A stretch of 64,000 nucleotides of DNA from an uncultured Hyphomicrobiales bacterium (lineage in GTDB: Bacteria; Pseudomonadota; Alphaproteobacteria; Rhizobiales; Beijerinckiaceae). Positions 1 through 9,556 of this stretch are shown piece by piece (the first letter of the stretch is position 1; each line of letters begins with the position of its first letter). The DNA is taken from contig CAINED010000039.1 in NCBI GenBank assembly GCA_903847605.1, positions 1 through 64,000 of the forward strand. The letters are read 5' to 3'. The position numbers and the translations under genes are program-made. The notes under the pieces are model-generated. The model was not told where the DNA came from, made no database searches, and saw only the letters and a program-made list of their open reading frames with translations.

Positions 1-1
1 C

Positions 2-2155
2 GCCGGCATCGTTTCCATTCAGCAACGGGCCGATACGATCGCCGATGCGATGTCGGACATCGAAATTGTCGCGCTCGCAGTGGCTTCGGAGATCAACGTA
101 TCGGCAGCGGCGCGCGTGCCCGGCCACAGCCACGTTCTGGAGAAGGAATTGCCGGGACGTGTCGTCGCGCGCGGACGCCAGGTCGCAATCAGCGACAAGG
201 ATGGACGCATAATCGGCATGTTGCCGGTGCGACAGCTGCCCGAGCAGGATCTCGCTTCGCTGTTGGGACCAGGACAAATTCTCACGACCTTCGGCGAAAA
301 GGCAGGCGCCATGCGCCTGACGCTTCCGGACGGACGCGAGGCCATCGCCGCAGTGCGCAATCTGCGCGAGCCTCTCGGACAAGTCGCCGTCGTTCAGCCG
401 ATGGATGCTGTTCTGGCGGAATGGAGCGGCCAGACATGGCGGCTTGCCATCATGATCGGATTTGCCGTTGTGCTGATGGGCGGCATCGCCACGGCTTATC
501 TCTGGCAGGCCGGGCGCGCGCGCGATGCGGCCAATCAGTGCGATCGCATCGGACAGCGCATGGACAGCGCGCTCTCTCATGGCAAATGCGGCTTGTGGGA
601 ATGGGATATTGCGCGCGGGCGTCTGCACTTTTCACAGTCCATGTACGACATGCTGGGCTTGCCGGTGCGTCAGGAAGCGCTGTCGATCGGCGATGTGAAC
701 GCCTTGCTGCATCCGCAGGACGGCGATCTCAATGCTATGGCGGCTATGTTGCTCGCCAATCAGCTGGATGTGGTCGATCACCTCTTTCGCATCCGCAACG
801 CCGCCGGCGACTGGATGTGGATACATGCGCGCGCCGAACTCGATTCGACACGCACTTCCGGGCCCTATCTCATGGGCATCGCGCTCGACATCACCGAACA
901 AAAACTTCTCGAGGAACAGACCAGAACCGCGGACGCGCGCCTCGCGGCCGCCATCGACACGATTTCCGAGGCTTTCGTGCTTTGGGATTGCGAGAACCGT
1001 CTTGTCGTCTGCAATTCGAAGTTTCTCAACTTTCTTTCGCTTCCGGTCGAAGCCGACTACAAGGGCATGCACTACGATAGCGTGATGGATCGAGCCGTGC
1101 TGCCGCAGGTCGAAACCGAAGTCGCCGTGAAGGATCGGCCCAATTCGAAAGACCGGAATTATACGGCCCAGCTCAGCGACGGACGGTGGTTGCAAATCAA
1201 CGAACGACGAACAGCCGACGGCGGCTATGTTTCCGTCGGCACAGACATCACTACGCTCAAACGGCATGAAGAAAAGCTGATGGACTCCGAGCGGCGTCTC
1301 ATCGGAACCATCGCCGATCTTCGACGCTCCCGCCAGACGCTCGAAGTCCAGGCGCGCCAGCTCGCGGAGCTGGCCGAACTCTATCTTGAACAGAAAGCGG
1401 AAGCCGAGCTCGCGAGCCAGGCGAAATCGGCGTTTTTGGGCAATATGAGCCACGAATTGCGTACGCCGCTCAACGCCATCATCGGCTTCTCGGAAGTGAT
1501 GGAGCGCCAGACTTTCGGCGCGCTCGGTTCGGAAAAATACGTCGATTACACCACGCACATCAGGGAATGTGGCGAACATCTGCTCGGCATCATCGGCGAT
1601 GTCCTGGAAATGTCGACACTCGAAGCCGGAAAGGTCGACCTCTTTCACACGCAGTTCGATCTCGGCGACGCCATACGCGCCAGCGTAAAAAAGATCGAAG
1701 CGAGCGTTCTCGAAAAGCAGATCAAACTCACTGTCGAACCCCACGCTCTCGTCAGCGTTTGCGCCGACCGTGTCGCCATCGAAAAGGTTCTTGTGAAACT
1801 CTTGCGTAATGCCGCCAAATTCACGCCGGAACAGGGACGCGTCGGCATTCGGATCGAAGACACGTCAACTGCCGTGAATATCTATGTCGAAGACAGCGGA
1901 CCCGGCATCGATGCCGATTATCTCGATCGCCTCGGCAAGCCCTTCGAACAAATCAATTCACCGCTGCAGAATGGGTTGAAAGGGTCGGGCCTCGGTCTCG
2001 CTATCGCGCGTTCCATCACGGAACTTCATGGCGGAAAACTTCATATCTCCTCGTCCATCGGCATGGGAACAACAGTGTGCATATCCCTCCCGGCGCGGCC
2101 GAAAATCTCAGGCAATACGGATTCGCAAAAAGAAGCCGGACACAAAGCAGCTTGA
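2..2155 (+). CDS. PAS-domain sensor histidine kinase, 5' truncated by the window edge
   Basis: The reading frame is open from base 2, so the true start lies upstream. An internal ATG at 50 begins the visible 701 residues. Counted from that ATG: an extracytoplasmic-type segment, one membrane helix around residues 131-153, two PAS-like regions (about 175-290 and 300-400), a coiled coil, a HisKA H-box SHELRTPLN near 467, and a HATPase domain with N, G1 (EDSGPGID) and G2 (GSGLGLAIA) motifs at 590-660. It autophosphorylates on the His and passes phosphate to a response regulator, which is not visible here. It ends with TGA, converging on glnE. The family is certain; the input signal is unknown. 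Confidence 0.9.
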   Translation, partial: AGIVSIQQRADTIADAMSDIEIVALAVASEINVSAAARVPGHSHVLEKELPGRVVARGRQVAISDKDGRIIGMLPVRQLPEQDLASLLGPGQILTTFGEKAGAMRLTLPDGREAIAAVRNLREPLGQVAVVQPMDAVLAEWSGQTWRLAIMIGFAVVLMGGIATAYLWQAGRARDAANQCDRIGQRMDSALSHGKCGLWEWDIARGRLHFSQSMYDMLGLPVRQEALSIGDVNALLHPQDGDLNAMAAMLLANQLDVVDHLFRIRNAAGDWMWIHARAELDSTRTSGPYLMGIALDITEQKLLEEQTRTADARLAAAIDTISEAFVLWDCENRLVVCNSKFLNFLSLPVEADYKGMHYDSVMDRAVLPQVETEVAVKDRPNSKDRNYTAQLSDGRWLQINERRTADGGYVSVGTDITTLKRHEEKLMDSERRLIGTIADLRRSRQTLEVQARQLAELAELYLEQKAEAELASQAKSAFLGNMSHELRTPLNAIIGFSEVMERQTFGALGSEKYVDYTTHIRECGEHLLGIIGDVLEMSTLEAGKVDLFHTQFDLGDAIRASVKKIEASVLEKQIKLTVEPHALVSVCADRVAIEKVLVKLLRNAAKFTPEQGRVGIRIEDTSTAVNIYVEDSGPGIDADYLDRLGKPFEQINSPLQNGLKGSGLGLAIARSITELHGGKLHISSSIGMGTTVCISLPARPKISGNTDSQKEAGHKAA

Positions 2156-2167
2156 CGCCCGCACTAC

Positions 2168-5122
2168 TTATTTCGAAACGCCGAGAATTTCATTGAATAT
2201 CTTGCGCACATCCTTGCGCATACTGTCGAGTTCGGGCGCCACCTGCCGGAAATCCGGCAGATTCACGACAGCGGCGATCCGGCGCATCACGCCCTTGGCC
2301 GATGTCGCCGGATCGAAGTCGCCAGAGGTCGAGAGGCGGATGATTTGCATGACAGCGGCATAGGCATCGTACGCGGCCATCAGTATTTCTGATTGGGATG
2401 GCGCAAGAAAGCCATGTTCCGCGGCCGTGCGGTAAACGTCCGCAGGAGACGTAAACACAAGCGAAGCCAGATCTTCGCATTGTCCGCCATGGCGCAGTAT
2501 CAGGAATTGAATCAAAAATTCGAGATCGATGATCCCTCCGGCCGCAAGCTTCAAATCCCAGGGATTTTCTTCGCCCTTTTCCTGCGCGATCAGTTTGCGC
2601 ATCGTCGAAACATCTATTGCGAGGGTGGCCTCGTCGCGCTGCCGGCAAATGATTTCCGAAATCGTGCTTTCTACATCGCGCTTGAGACTTTCATCGCCGG
2701 CCACGGCGCGTGCGCGGGTCAGCGCCATGTGCTCCCAGGTCTCGGCTTCACTCTGCTGGTAATCGCGGAAACCTTGCAACCGTGTCGCAACCGGCCCCTG
2801 CCGGCCTGACGGACGAAGACGCATATCGACTTCATATAATCCACCGCGGCGCGTCGAAACCGTGAGCGCAGAGATCAGTCTTTGCGTCACGCGCGCATAA
2901 TATTGGGAGGCATGCAGGGATCGGCGGCCGTGGGATTCGGGCGTCTTTTCGTCGAAATCATAGAGAATGACGAGATCGAGATCGGACGACGCCGTCATTT
3001 CGCGCGAGCCAAGCTTGCCGAGTCCAAACACGGCGCAGCGTCCTCCCGGTATATCACCGTGATCGGCGCGGAAATCGCGCAGGACAATTTTCAGGCACGA
3101 ATCGACGATGGCTGTCGCAAGATCTGAATAGGCGTGGCCGGCGCCCCGTGGCGTAAGACTTCCAGACAACAGGCGTACGCCGACGAGGAATGACTCTTCC
3201 TGATAAATGTCCCTGACGCTATCGAGAAAGTCTTCCATCGAGGGTTGCATGTCGATGAGACGGGACAGGCGCTGACGGCCGTTGCTGCCTTGCGACGCGG
3301 GATCCCAGAGCGCCGGATCGATGGCGGCATCGAGAACATGCGGGCGGCGCGCGATGACTTCGGCAAGACGTGGCGCGCCACCCAAAATGTCGCCGAACAA
3401 TTCGCGCATCGTCTTGTTCGACTTGAGAATGGAAAAGAGTTCTATGGCTGCCGGCATTTTGCCTAGCGCCGAATCGAAGGCCGCCAGCGCCGTATCGGGA
3501 TCGCCGCTGCCGGAAAAAGCTTCAATGAGCGCGGGCACAAGTTCGGTGAGAACTTCTCTTGCGCGGGGGCTCTGCACGGCGGCGCGCCGGCCGAAGTGCC
3601 AGCCGCGCACTGTTTCAATAGCTTTAGGCGGATCTAGAAAGCCCATCTTGCGCAGGGTTTCGACGGTTTCCGGATCGTCCGTCGTGCCAGTGAAGACAAG
3701 ACTGCCGGTCGATGTGTCGAGTCCCGGCGCATGTTCGAACAGCCGGCTATAATGATGTTCGACGGCCTTCAAATTATCGGTCAGCGCCTTCGCAAAGGCC
3801 TTTGTGCCGGTGAAACCGCAGAATTTCGAGAAGGCTTCGAGGGCATCCGCATCTGAGGGCAGGCGCTGCGTCTGCTCGTCATGCGTCATCTGCAATCTGT
3901 GTTCGACGCTGCGCAAGAATTTATAGCTCGCGGAGAGATCGGCGACGGCGTCTTCGCCGACCCAACCATCCCGGTTCAACTCGGCGAGCATGTCGAGCGT
4001 TCGCGCGCCACGCAGTTGCGGCCTGCGTCCTCCGAACACGAGCTGTTGCGTCTGCACGAAGAACTCGACTTCGCGAATGCCGCCACGTCCCAGTTTCACG
4101 TCATGCCCGGCTACCGCGATGTCGGCATGACCGCGCACGGCGTGTATTTGCCGTTTCATCGCGTGAATATCGGCGATCGCGGCATAGTCGAAATATCTGC
4201 GCCAGATGAAAGGCGCGAGATCCCGGATGAATTCTTCGCCAATCGCAATGTCGCCAGCGATCGGACGCGCCTTGATGAAGGCGGCGCGTTCCCAGTTCTG
4301 GCCGAGGGACTCGTAATAATCGAAAGCGGCAGGCAAGGAGATTGCGACCGACGTCGAACCGGGATCTGGCCGCAACCGCAAATCGACGCGCAAGACGTAG
4401 CCATCGCCGGTGCGTTCCTGCAGAATCTTGACGAGGGAGCGCGTCATGCGCACGAAAATCTGCCCGGGTTCGGCGCCATCAGGCAGCGCCTTCGATTCCG
4501 GATCGAAGAAAACGACGAGATCAACGTCGCTCGAATAGTTTAACTCGCGCGAACCGTGCTTGCCGAGCGCGAGAATGACGACGCCGCTTCCCTTCTCGGG
4601 ATCGCTCATGTTTTCCAGGTTGAGCTTGCCTGCGTGCGAGGCTTCGCGCAGCAGAAAGGCCAGCGCCGACGATACGGCGCAATCGGCCATCGCCGTGATG
4701 TTCTGCGTGACAGTGACCACATCCCAAACGCCGCCGAGATCGGCCAAAGCAATCAGGAGATGCGCGCGGCGCTTCATCTGCCGCAAGGCGGTCATGACTT
4801 CGGCTTCCGATTTCGCCGCGTCGCAGGCAGCGCGTCCCTCCGACAAAAAGCGCGCGAAGGCATCCTCCGGCGCTTGCCCGAACATCGCGAAGGCTTCGGC
4901 GGGAGCCTGCCTGACAAGACCGAGAAGATAGGCAGAGTGTGTCGCGATGGCCGCAAGAAAGTCGACGCAGACTTTTTCCGGCAGTCGTGCGCTCTCGACT
5001 TTTGCAAGGTCGGCGAGGTCGCGCGCCTTTTCGGTCAGGCTGCGCTTATCGAGCGGACGTATCTGCGGCTTTAGTCTCTGCGCGAGGGTTTTCATCTGCG
5101 CTGCCTGTTGCCGGTCTGCCAT
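2168..5122 (-). CDS. glnE: Bifunctional glutamine synthetase adenylyltransferase/deadenylase GlnE
   Basis: A 984-residue protein, the usual size for GlnE. It carries two nucleotidyltransferase modules: the N-terminal one has SSDVDLVVFFD near residue 190, the C-terminal one has SSDLDLVILYD near 710. A helical GlnE region lies between them. It adenylylates and deadenylylates glutamine synthetase in response to PII and glutamine. The start is uncertain: ATG at 5122 (MADRQQ) or 5095 (MKTLAQ) are both plausible, and either places the start inside the 3' end of the upstream kinase gene. It is the last gene of a minus-strand run: response regulator, kinase, glnE. Confidence 0.93.
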   Translation of the reverse strand: MADRQQAAQMKTLAQRLKPQIRPLDKRSLTEKARDLADLAKVESARLPEKVCVDFLAAIATHSAYLLGLVRQAPAEAFAMFGQAPEDAFARFLSEGRAACDAAKSEAEVMTALRQMKRRAHLLIALADLGGVWDVVTVTQNITAMADCAVSSALAFLLREASHAGKLNLENMSDPEKGSGVVILALGKHGSRELNYSSDVDLVVFFDPESKALPDGAEPGQIFVRMTRSLVKILQERTGDGYVLRVDLRLRPDPGSTSVAISLPAAFDYYESLGQNWERAAFIKARPIAGDIAIGEEFIRDLAPFIWRRYFDYAAIADIHAMKRQIHAVRGHADIAVAGHDVKLGRGGIREVEFFVQTQQLVFGGRRPQLRGARTLDMLAELNRDGWVGEDAVADLSASYKFLRSVEHRLQMTHDEQTQRLPSDADALEAFSKFCGFTGTKAFAKALTDNLKAVEHHYSRLFEHAPGLDTSTGSLVFTGTTDDPETVETLRKMGFLDPPKAIETVRGWHFGRRAAVQSPRAREVLTELVPALIEAFSGSGDPDTALAAFDSALGKMPAAIELFSILKSNKTMRELFGDILGGAPRLAEVIARRPHVLDAAIDPALWDPASQGSNGRQRLSRLIDMQPSMEDFLDSVRDIYQEESFLVGVRLLSGSLTPRGAGHAYSDLATAIVDSCLKIVLRDFRADHGDIPGGRCAVFGLGKLGSREMTASSDLDLVILYDFDEKTPESHGRRSLHASQYYARVTQRLISALTVSTRRGGLYEVDMRLRPSGRQGPVATRLQGFRDYQQSEAETWEHMALTRARAVAGDESLKRDVESTISEIICRQRDEATLAIDVSTMRKLIAQEKGEENPWDLKLAAGGIIDLEFLIQFLILRHGGQCEDLASLVFTSPADVYRTAAEHGFLAPSQSEILMAAYDAYAAVMQIIRLSTSGDFDPATSAKGVMRRIAAVVNLPDFRQVAPELDSMRKDVRKIFNEILGVSK

Positions 5123-6563
5123 CCCTGACTTGCCTTGTCGCTTCGCTCTCGGCCCTCGCGGGCAATGCAAAAACCACCCGCAGACCCGGCGCATTATCCT
5201 CAAGTCTCAATTCGCCACCATGCAGTCTTGCGACCGCTGCTGCAAGCGAGAGGCCGAGCCCGGAGCCTGCGCGCGTGCGCGATCCCTCGAGCCGCACAAA
5301 GCGATCGATCACCCGGCTACGATCCGCTTCGGCTATGCCGGGGCCATGATCTGCGACAATGATTTCGGCGTGAGCGCCGTTGCGGCGCGTAGCGACGGTG
5401 ACGATCTCCCGGGCGCGGCTCTTCGCGTCCCGGTCTGCACCGGCGAGAAGCGGCAAAGGCGCGCCGTATTTGATCGCATTGTCGACGAGATTGGCGATCG
5501 CCTGACCCAGCAATTCACGATTGCCGAGAACGGTCAGCGGCGCATCTGCGTCGCACTCAAGCCGCAGTCCCGCTTCTTCCGCAGCGGGTTCATAGAGTTC
5601 ACCCACGTCGCGCGCGATGCACGATATATCGAATTCAGCCATCGCCTCGGTGGCGCTGCCGGCCTCGGCGCGAGCGATCAGCAGCAGCGCATTGAAGATA
5701 CGGATGAGTTGATCGGATTCCTCGATCACATGTTCCAGAGCCGTTCGATAATCGTCCCTGCTGCTGGCGCTGCGAAGCGCTTCTTCGGCACGCCCGCGCA
5801 GGCGGTTGAGCGGCGTGCGCAGATCGTGGGCGATATTGTCGGAAACCTGTTTGAGCCCTGCCATCAATTCGCCGATGCGCTCCAGCATCAGGTTGAGACT
5901 GACGGCAAGACGATCCATTTCGTCGTTTGTGCCGGTGACAGGCAGGCGCCCGTTGATATTACCCTGCATGATTGTTTGCGTCGCATCGTTCATCGCATCC
6001 ACGCGGCGCAGCACGCGGCGGGCGACAAAGAGCCCGCCGAACGTTCCGATGGCGATCAGCCATAGCAACGAAATGATCAGCGCGCGGCTCATGATTCGCG
6101 ACAGCGTTTCGCGATCCTCGACATCGCGACCGACCATGAGACGGAAACCGCCGGGCAACTGGAAAATGCGCGCGAGCGCGATCCTGTCGGGAACCTGGCT
6201 GTCCGGCCGCTGATAAGCCGTCTCGATGAGACCCTCGCGCTCGAGCGTTCCCGCAGGCAGTTCCGTCACGTTGCCGGCGATAGGCAGCCCTTGAAAATTC
6301 GTGACAAGATAGAGCGAAGCGCCGGGCCGACGCGTGCGCGCCTCGACGACAAAGACGAGACGGCGAATTCCCCCTTGCGCATATTGTTCCGCGAGGCCCT
6401 TGATCTCCGCGTCGATGGCGGCGGTGATCTGCTCGTCGATCAACCGCCTGATGCTCCAGGCCATCCAGCCCATCACGAGGCCCGAACTGATGGCGAACAC
6501 CAGAAGATATATGATCGACAGTTTGAATACCGTCGTGCGAAAGAGCTTACCGAGCGCTGTCAC
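5046..6563 (-). CDS. Sensor histidine kinase (EnvZ/PhoQ-like, two membrane helices and HAMP)
   Basis: 505 residues. There is a membrane helix at about 12-35, a periplasmic sensor region, a second helix near 165-185 and HAMP. The H-box is AHDLRTPLNRLRG near residue 247. The HATPase domain has N (NLVDNAIKYG), G1 (DHGPGIAE) and G2 (GSGLGLSLA) motifs. It is the partner of the response regulator directly upstream: its start overlaps that gene's stop by 17 bases, so the two are translationally coupled. Its 3' end overlaps the likely glnE start in another frame. The ligand is unknown. Confidence 0.92.
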   Translation of the reverse strand: MTALGKLFRTTVFKLSIIYLLVFAISSGLVMGWMAWSIRRLIDEQITAAIDAEIKGLAEQYAQGGIRRLVFVVEARTRRPGASLYLVTNFQGLPIAGNVTELPAGTLEREGLIETAYQRPDSQVPDRIALARIFQLPGGFRLMVGRDVEDRETLSRIMSRALIISLLWLIAIGTFGGLFVARRVLRRVDAMNDATQTIMQGNINGRLPVTGTNDEMDRLAVSLNLMLERIGELMAGLKQVSDNIAHDLRTPLNRLRGRAEEALRSASSRDDYRTALEHVIEESDQLIRIFNALLLIARAEAGSATEAMAEFDISCIARDVGELYEPAAEEAGLRLECDADAPLTVLGNRELLGQAIANLVDNAIKYGAPLPLLAGADRDAKSRAREIVTVATRRNGAHAEIIVADHGPGIAEADRSRVIDRFVRLEGSRTRAGSGLGLSLAAAVARLHGGELRLEDNAPGLRVVFALPARAESEATRQVRDGRPATGSADENPRAETKAADTSAR

Positions 6564-7242
6564 GGATCATGTATCCCGCACCGCGCACGGTATGCAGCAT
6601 CGGCGTATCGAAATCCTTGTCGATCTTGGCGCGCAATCGCGAGATATGAACGTCGATGACATTGGTCTGCGGATCGAAGTGATAATCCCAGACGTTTTCG
6701 AGCAGCATCGTTCGCGTCACCACCTGCCCGGCATGCTGCATGAGATATTCGAGAAGGCGGTATTCGCGGGGCTGCAGGACGATCTCCTTGCCATCGCGGG
6801 TCAGCGTATGCGCGAGCCTGTCGAGTTCGAGCGAACCCACACGCAAGGTCGTCGCCTCGCCATTGGCGCCCTTGTGGTTGCGCCGCGCCAGCACTTCGGC
6901 GCGCGCCAGAAGTTCGGAGAAAGCATAGGGCTTGGCGAGATAATCGTCGCCGCCGGCGCGAAGGCCTTTGACGCGATCGTCGACCTGCCCGAGCGCCGAG
7001 AGGATCAGCACGGGCGTCTGCAATCCCTGCTCGCGCAGAGCGCCGATCATCGTCAGGCCATCCATCTTCGGCAACATGCGGTCGACGATCAGAACATCAT
7101 AGGCGCCATCGCGCGCCATCGCATAACCTTCGAGCCCGTCAGGCGCGCGGTCGGCGACATGCCCGGCCTCTTTCAGGCCCTTTGTCAGAAAGCTCGCGGC
7201 TTCCGCATCGTCCTCGACGATCAATATGCGCATGCTGGACAT
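6547..7242 (-). CDS. OmpR-family winged-helix response regulator
   Basis: 231 residues. The N-terminal receiver has the acidic pair in LIVEDDAEA, a phospho-acceptor Asp in VLIVDRMLPKMDG and the Lys of YLAKPYAF. The C-terminal winged-helix DNA-binding domain contains LQPREYRLLEYLMQHAG and the recognition-helix region VIDVHISRLRAKID. It is the cognate regulator of the overlapping histidine kinase. It sits downstream of a DegP-type protease gene on the same strand, so an envelope-stress role is plausible but only inferred from position. Confidence 0.93.
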   Translation of the reverse strand: MSSMRILIVEDDAEAASFLTKGLKEAGHVADRAPDGLEGYAMARDGAYDVLIVDRMLPKMDGLTMIGALREQGLQTPVLILSALGQVDDRVKGLRAGGDDYLAKPYAFSELLARAEVLARRNHKGANGEATTLRVGSLELDRLAHTLTRDGKEIVLQPREYRLLEYLMQHAGQVVTRTMLLENVWDYHFDPQTNVIDVHISRLRAKIDKDFDTPMLHTVRGAGYMIRDSAR

Positions 7243-7273
7243 ATATCACACTTCGTCTTTGAAACTGCAGAAA

Positions 7274-7300
7274 CGGCAGGCCAGATTTTCCGGCCTGCCG
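7274..7300 (-). terminator. Perfect 9-bp inverted repeat between degP-like gene and response regulator
   Basis: CGGCAGGCC (7274-7282) and GGCCTGCCG (7292-7300) pair perfectly around a 9-base loop. On the minus strand the stem is followed by TTTCTG, a poor U-tract. It may be a weak terminator or attenuator between the protease gene and the two-component operon, or an mRNA-stabilising stem. Confidence 0.45.
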
Positions 7301-7377
7301 CTGCTGTACCGGGATTGCGGGGGCACGCTTCCCGGCCGGCCGGTGCGCTGTTGGGGCCCAGCGCGCCGTAACTTTCG

Positions 7378-8940
7378 TCAGGAGGGGCGCGTCACCAGCG
7401 CGACGAAGCGTGTGCCCTCGCCGGACTTCACGCGAAGCATCACGGCGCGGCTGCCATTGCGGCGCGCATCGGCGATGGCGCGGCTGACGTCTTCGGGAGT
7501 CGCGACCTTCTTGCCGGCGGCCTCGATGATGATGTCGCCGGAGCGGATGCCCTGACGGGCTGCCGCGCCATTGGGATCGATCTCCGCGACGACTACGCCC
7601 TCGGAGCCGCCGCCGGCAACGGCGGACGCAGGCGCGAGCGTCATGCCATAACGGCCCTCGCCAGCTTCGGGGGCGAGCCGGCTGCGCGGCGCGCGGCTGT
7701 CATCGTCCTGTCCATCGCCCTGACCGCCCTGGCGGCCGGAGAACCCGCGTCCGAGCGAGGCCTGACGCTCATTGGGTTGCGGCGCCAGTGTAACGCTCAC
7801 CGTCTTCTCCGCGCCTTCGCGGCTATAGGTGATCTCGACCTTCTTCGTCGGCCCAAGCGAAGCGATCTTGCGCGAGAGTTCGCGCGGGTTCGCGATGCGC
7901 TCGCCGTTGACCGCAACGATCACGTCGCCGGAACGCAGACCTGCGTTGGCCGCAGGCGTGTTCGGCTGTGCTTCGGCAATCAGCGCCCCGCTCGCGTTGG
8001 GCAAACGCAGCGATTGCGCGATTTCGCTCGTGACGGCCTGGATCTGCACGCCGAGATAGCCGCGGCTCACCGTGCCGTTTTCACGCAGCGAGGCGATGAC
8101 CGACTTGGCCGTCGTCGAAGGGATCGCAAAGCCGATGCCGACGCTGCCACCCGAGGGCGAGTAGATCGCGGTGTTCACACCGGCGACATTGCCGTTCAGG
8201 TCGAAGGTCGGGCCACCGGAATTGCCGCGGTTCACGGGCGCGTCGATCTGCAGGTAGTCGTCATAGGGGCCCGAACCGATGTCGCGGCCGCGCGCCGAAA
8301 CGATACCAGCCGTCACAGTGCCGCCAAGACCGAAGGGATTGCCGACTGCAATCACCCAATCGCCGACACGGGGAAGGTTGTCGGAGAATTCGACGAACTT
8401 GTACGTCCCCGGCTCCTTGATCTTCAGCAGCGCGAGGTCGGTCTTCTCGTCGGTGCCGACGACGCTGGCGGAAACGGTCCGGCCATCGTCGAGGACCAGC
8501 GAGACCTGCGTCGCGTTACGCACGACATGGTTGTTGGTCACGACATAGCCGTCGGCGGAAATGATGAAGCCGGAGCCCTGCGACGCCGTGCGGCGGCCAC
8601 GCGGCGCGCCCGGCATGCCTTCGCCACGGAACTGGCGGAAGAAGCGCTCGAGTTGCTCGTTATGACCACCCGGCAGGCCGCGGCGGAATTGCTCGGGCAT
8701 GCCGCTGTCATTGTCGGCGACAGTCTGCGACTCGACCTTGACCGAGACGACGGCGCCACGGACGCGCTCGATGACCGGCGCGAAGGACGGCATGGTCGCG
8801 GTCAGCGGCGCGTTCGACTGCGCCTGCGCGGGATTGAAGGGAATGATGTTGCTGGCGCCGAATGCGCCGCCCACGGCAATCAGGGCGGCCGCGCCGAGCA
8901 AGGCGCCCTTGAAAGAGCGGGTATGGGTCTGGGGGGACAT
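7378..8940 (-). CDS. degP: Periplasmic Do-family serine protease (DegP/HtrA)
   Basis: About 520 residues. The start is the ATG at 8940, which has a GAGGAGAG ribosome site just upstream; an in-frame start further up is less likely. The N-terminus has a basic stretch and hydrophobic signal ending near PAQAQ. The trypsin-like domain shows His in TNNHVV (near 134), Asp in TDLALLKI (near 165) and Ser in GNSGGP (near 240). Two PDZ domains follow (about 290-380 and 425-515), separated by a Gly/Arg-rich linker. It is a quality-control protease and chaperone for unfolded envelope proteins. Confidence 0.94.
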   Translation of the reverse strand: MSPQTHTRSFKGALLGAAALIAVGGAFGASNIIPFNPAQAQSNAPLTATMPSFAPVIERVRGAVVSVKVESQTVADNDSGMPEQFRRGLPGGHNEQLERFFRQFRGEGMPGAPRGRRTASQGSGFIISADGYVVTNNHVVRNATQVSLVLDDGRTVSASVVGTDEKTDLALLKIKEPGTYKFVEFSDNLPRVGDWVIAVGNPFGLGGTVTAGIVSARGRDIGSGPYDDYLQIDAPVNRGNSGGPTFDLNGNVAGVNTAIYSPSGGSVGIGFAIPSTTAKSVIASLRENGTVSRGYLGVQIQAVTSEIAQSLRLPNASGALIAEAQPNTPAANAGLRSGDVIVAVNGERIANPRELSRKIASLGPTKKVEITYSREGAEKTVSVTLAPQPNERQASLGRGFSGRQGGQGDGQDDDSRAPRSRLAPEAGEGRYGMTLAPASAVAGGGSEGVVVAEIDPNGAAARQGIRSGDIIIEAAGKKVATPEDVSRAIADARRNGSRAVMLRVKSGEGTRFVALVTRPS

Positions 8941-9082
8941 GGTCTCTCCTCGAATGACTGCGCCGGTTATTCCGGCATGGAGAGACATATGGGGCAACCG
9001 CTTTTACAAGCGCATTGCGGGCGGATGAATTCTTCGTAAGGTTTTGGCGAAAATATGTTCGCAAACAATTGCTTGGAAGCGA

Positions 9083-9553
9083 TTATGGCGACTTCTTGTC
9101 GAGAATGGCCGACAGCTTCGCCTTTTCTTCGGGACTTAGCGCAACCGCCGCAACGCTTGCCGTGGTGCGGCGGCGGGCATTCCAGAAGACGAAGCCCGCC
9201 CCGAGCAGGAGCACGGCGAATGGAGCCCCCCACAGGAGAATGGTTCCGGCCTTCAGGGGAGGCGACAGGAGGATAAAATCGCCGTAGCGGGCGACGAGAT
9301 AGTCCATCACCTGGCTGTCGGTATCGCCCGCCGTGAGGCGTTCGCGCACGATGACGCGCAAATCCTTGGCCAGCGGGGCATTGGAATCGTCGATCGACTG
9401 ATTCTGGCAGACGAGGCAGCGCAGATTGGCCGAGAGGGCGCGAGCACGCAATTCTAGCCTGGGATCGGCGAGGATTTCGGACGGTTCGACAGCGCGCGCG
9501 GCCAGCGGCATCAGCAGCAAGGCAACCAGAATATATCGCAGCAGCGCCCGCAT
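9083..9553 (-). CDS. ccmH: Cytochrome c-type biogenesis protein CcmH (CycL)
   Basis: 156 residues: a signal peptide, the redox motif LRCLVCQNQS near residue 47, and a C-terminal membrane helix at about 105-125. CcmH keeps apocytochrome CXXCH cysteines reduced and presents them to the CcmF heme lyase. It is the last gene of the ccmI-ccmE-ccmF-ccmH run, with only a few bases between it and ccmF. Confidence 0.95.
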   Translation of the reverse strand: MRALLRYILVALLLMPLAARAVEPSEILADPRLELRARALSANLRCLVCQNQSIDDSNAPLAKDLRVIVRERLTAGDTDSQVMDYLVARYGDFILLSPPLKAGTILLWGAPFAVLLLGAGFVFWNARRRTTASVAAVALSPEEKAKLSAILDKKSP

Positions 9554-9556
9554 CGG

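Noticed and set aside
632-1744. 370-residue open frame on the minus strand
   Set aside because: It is antisense to the histidine kinase gene, with no recognisable domain; high-GC shadow.
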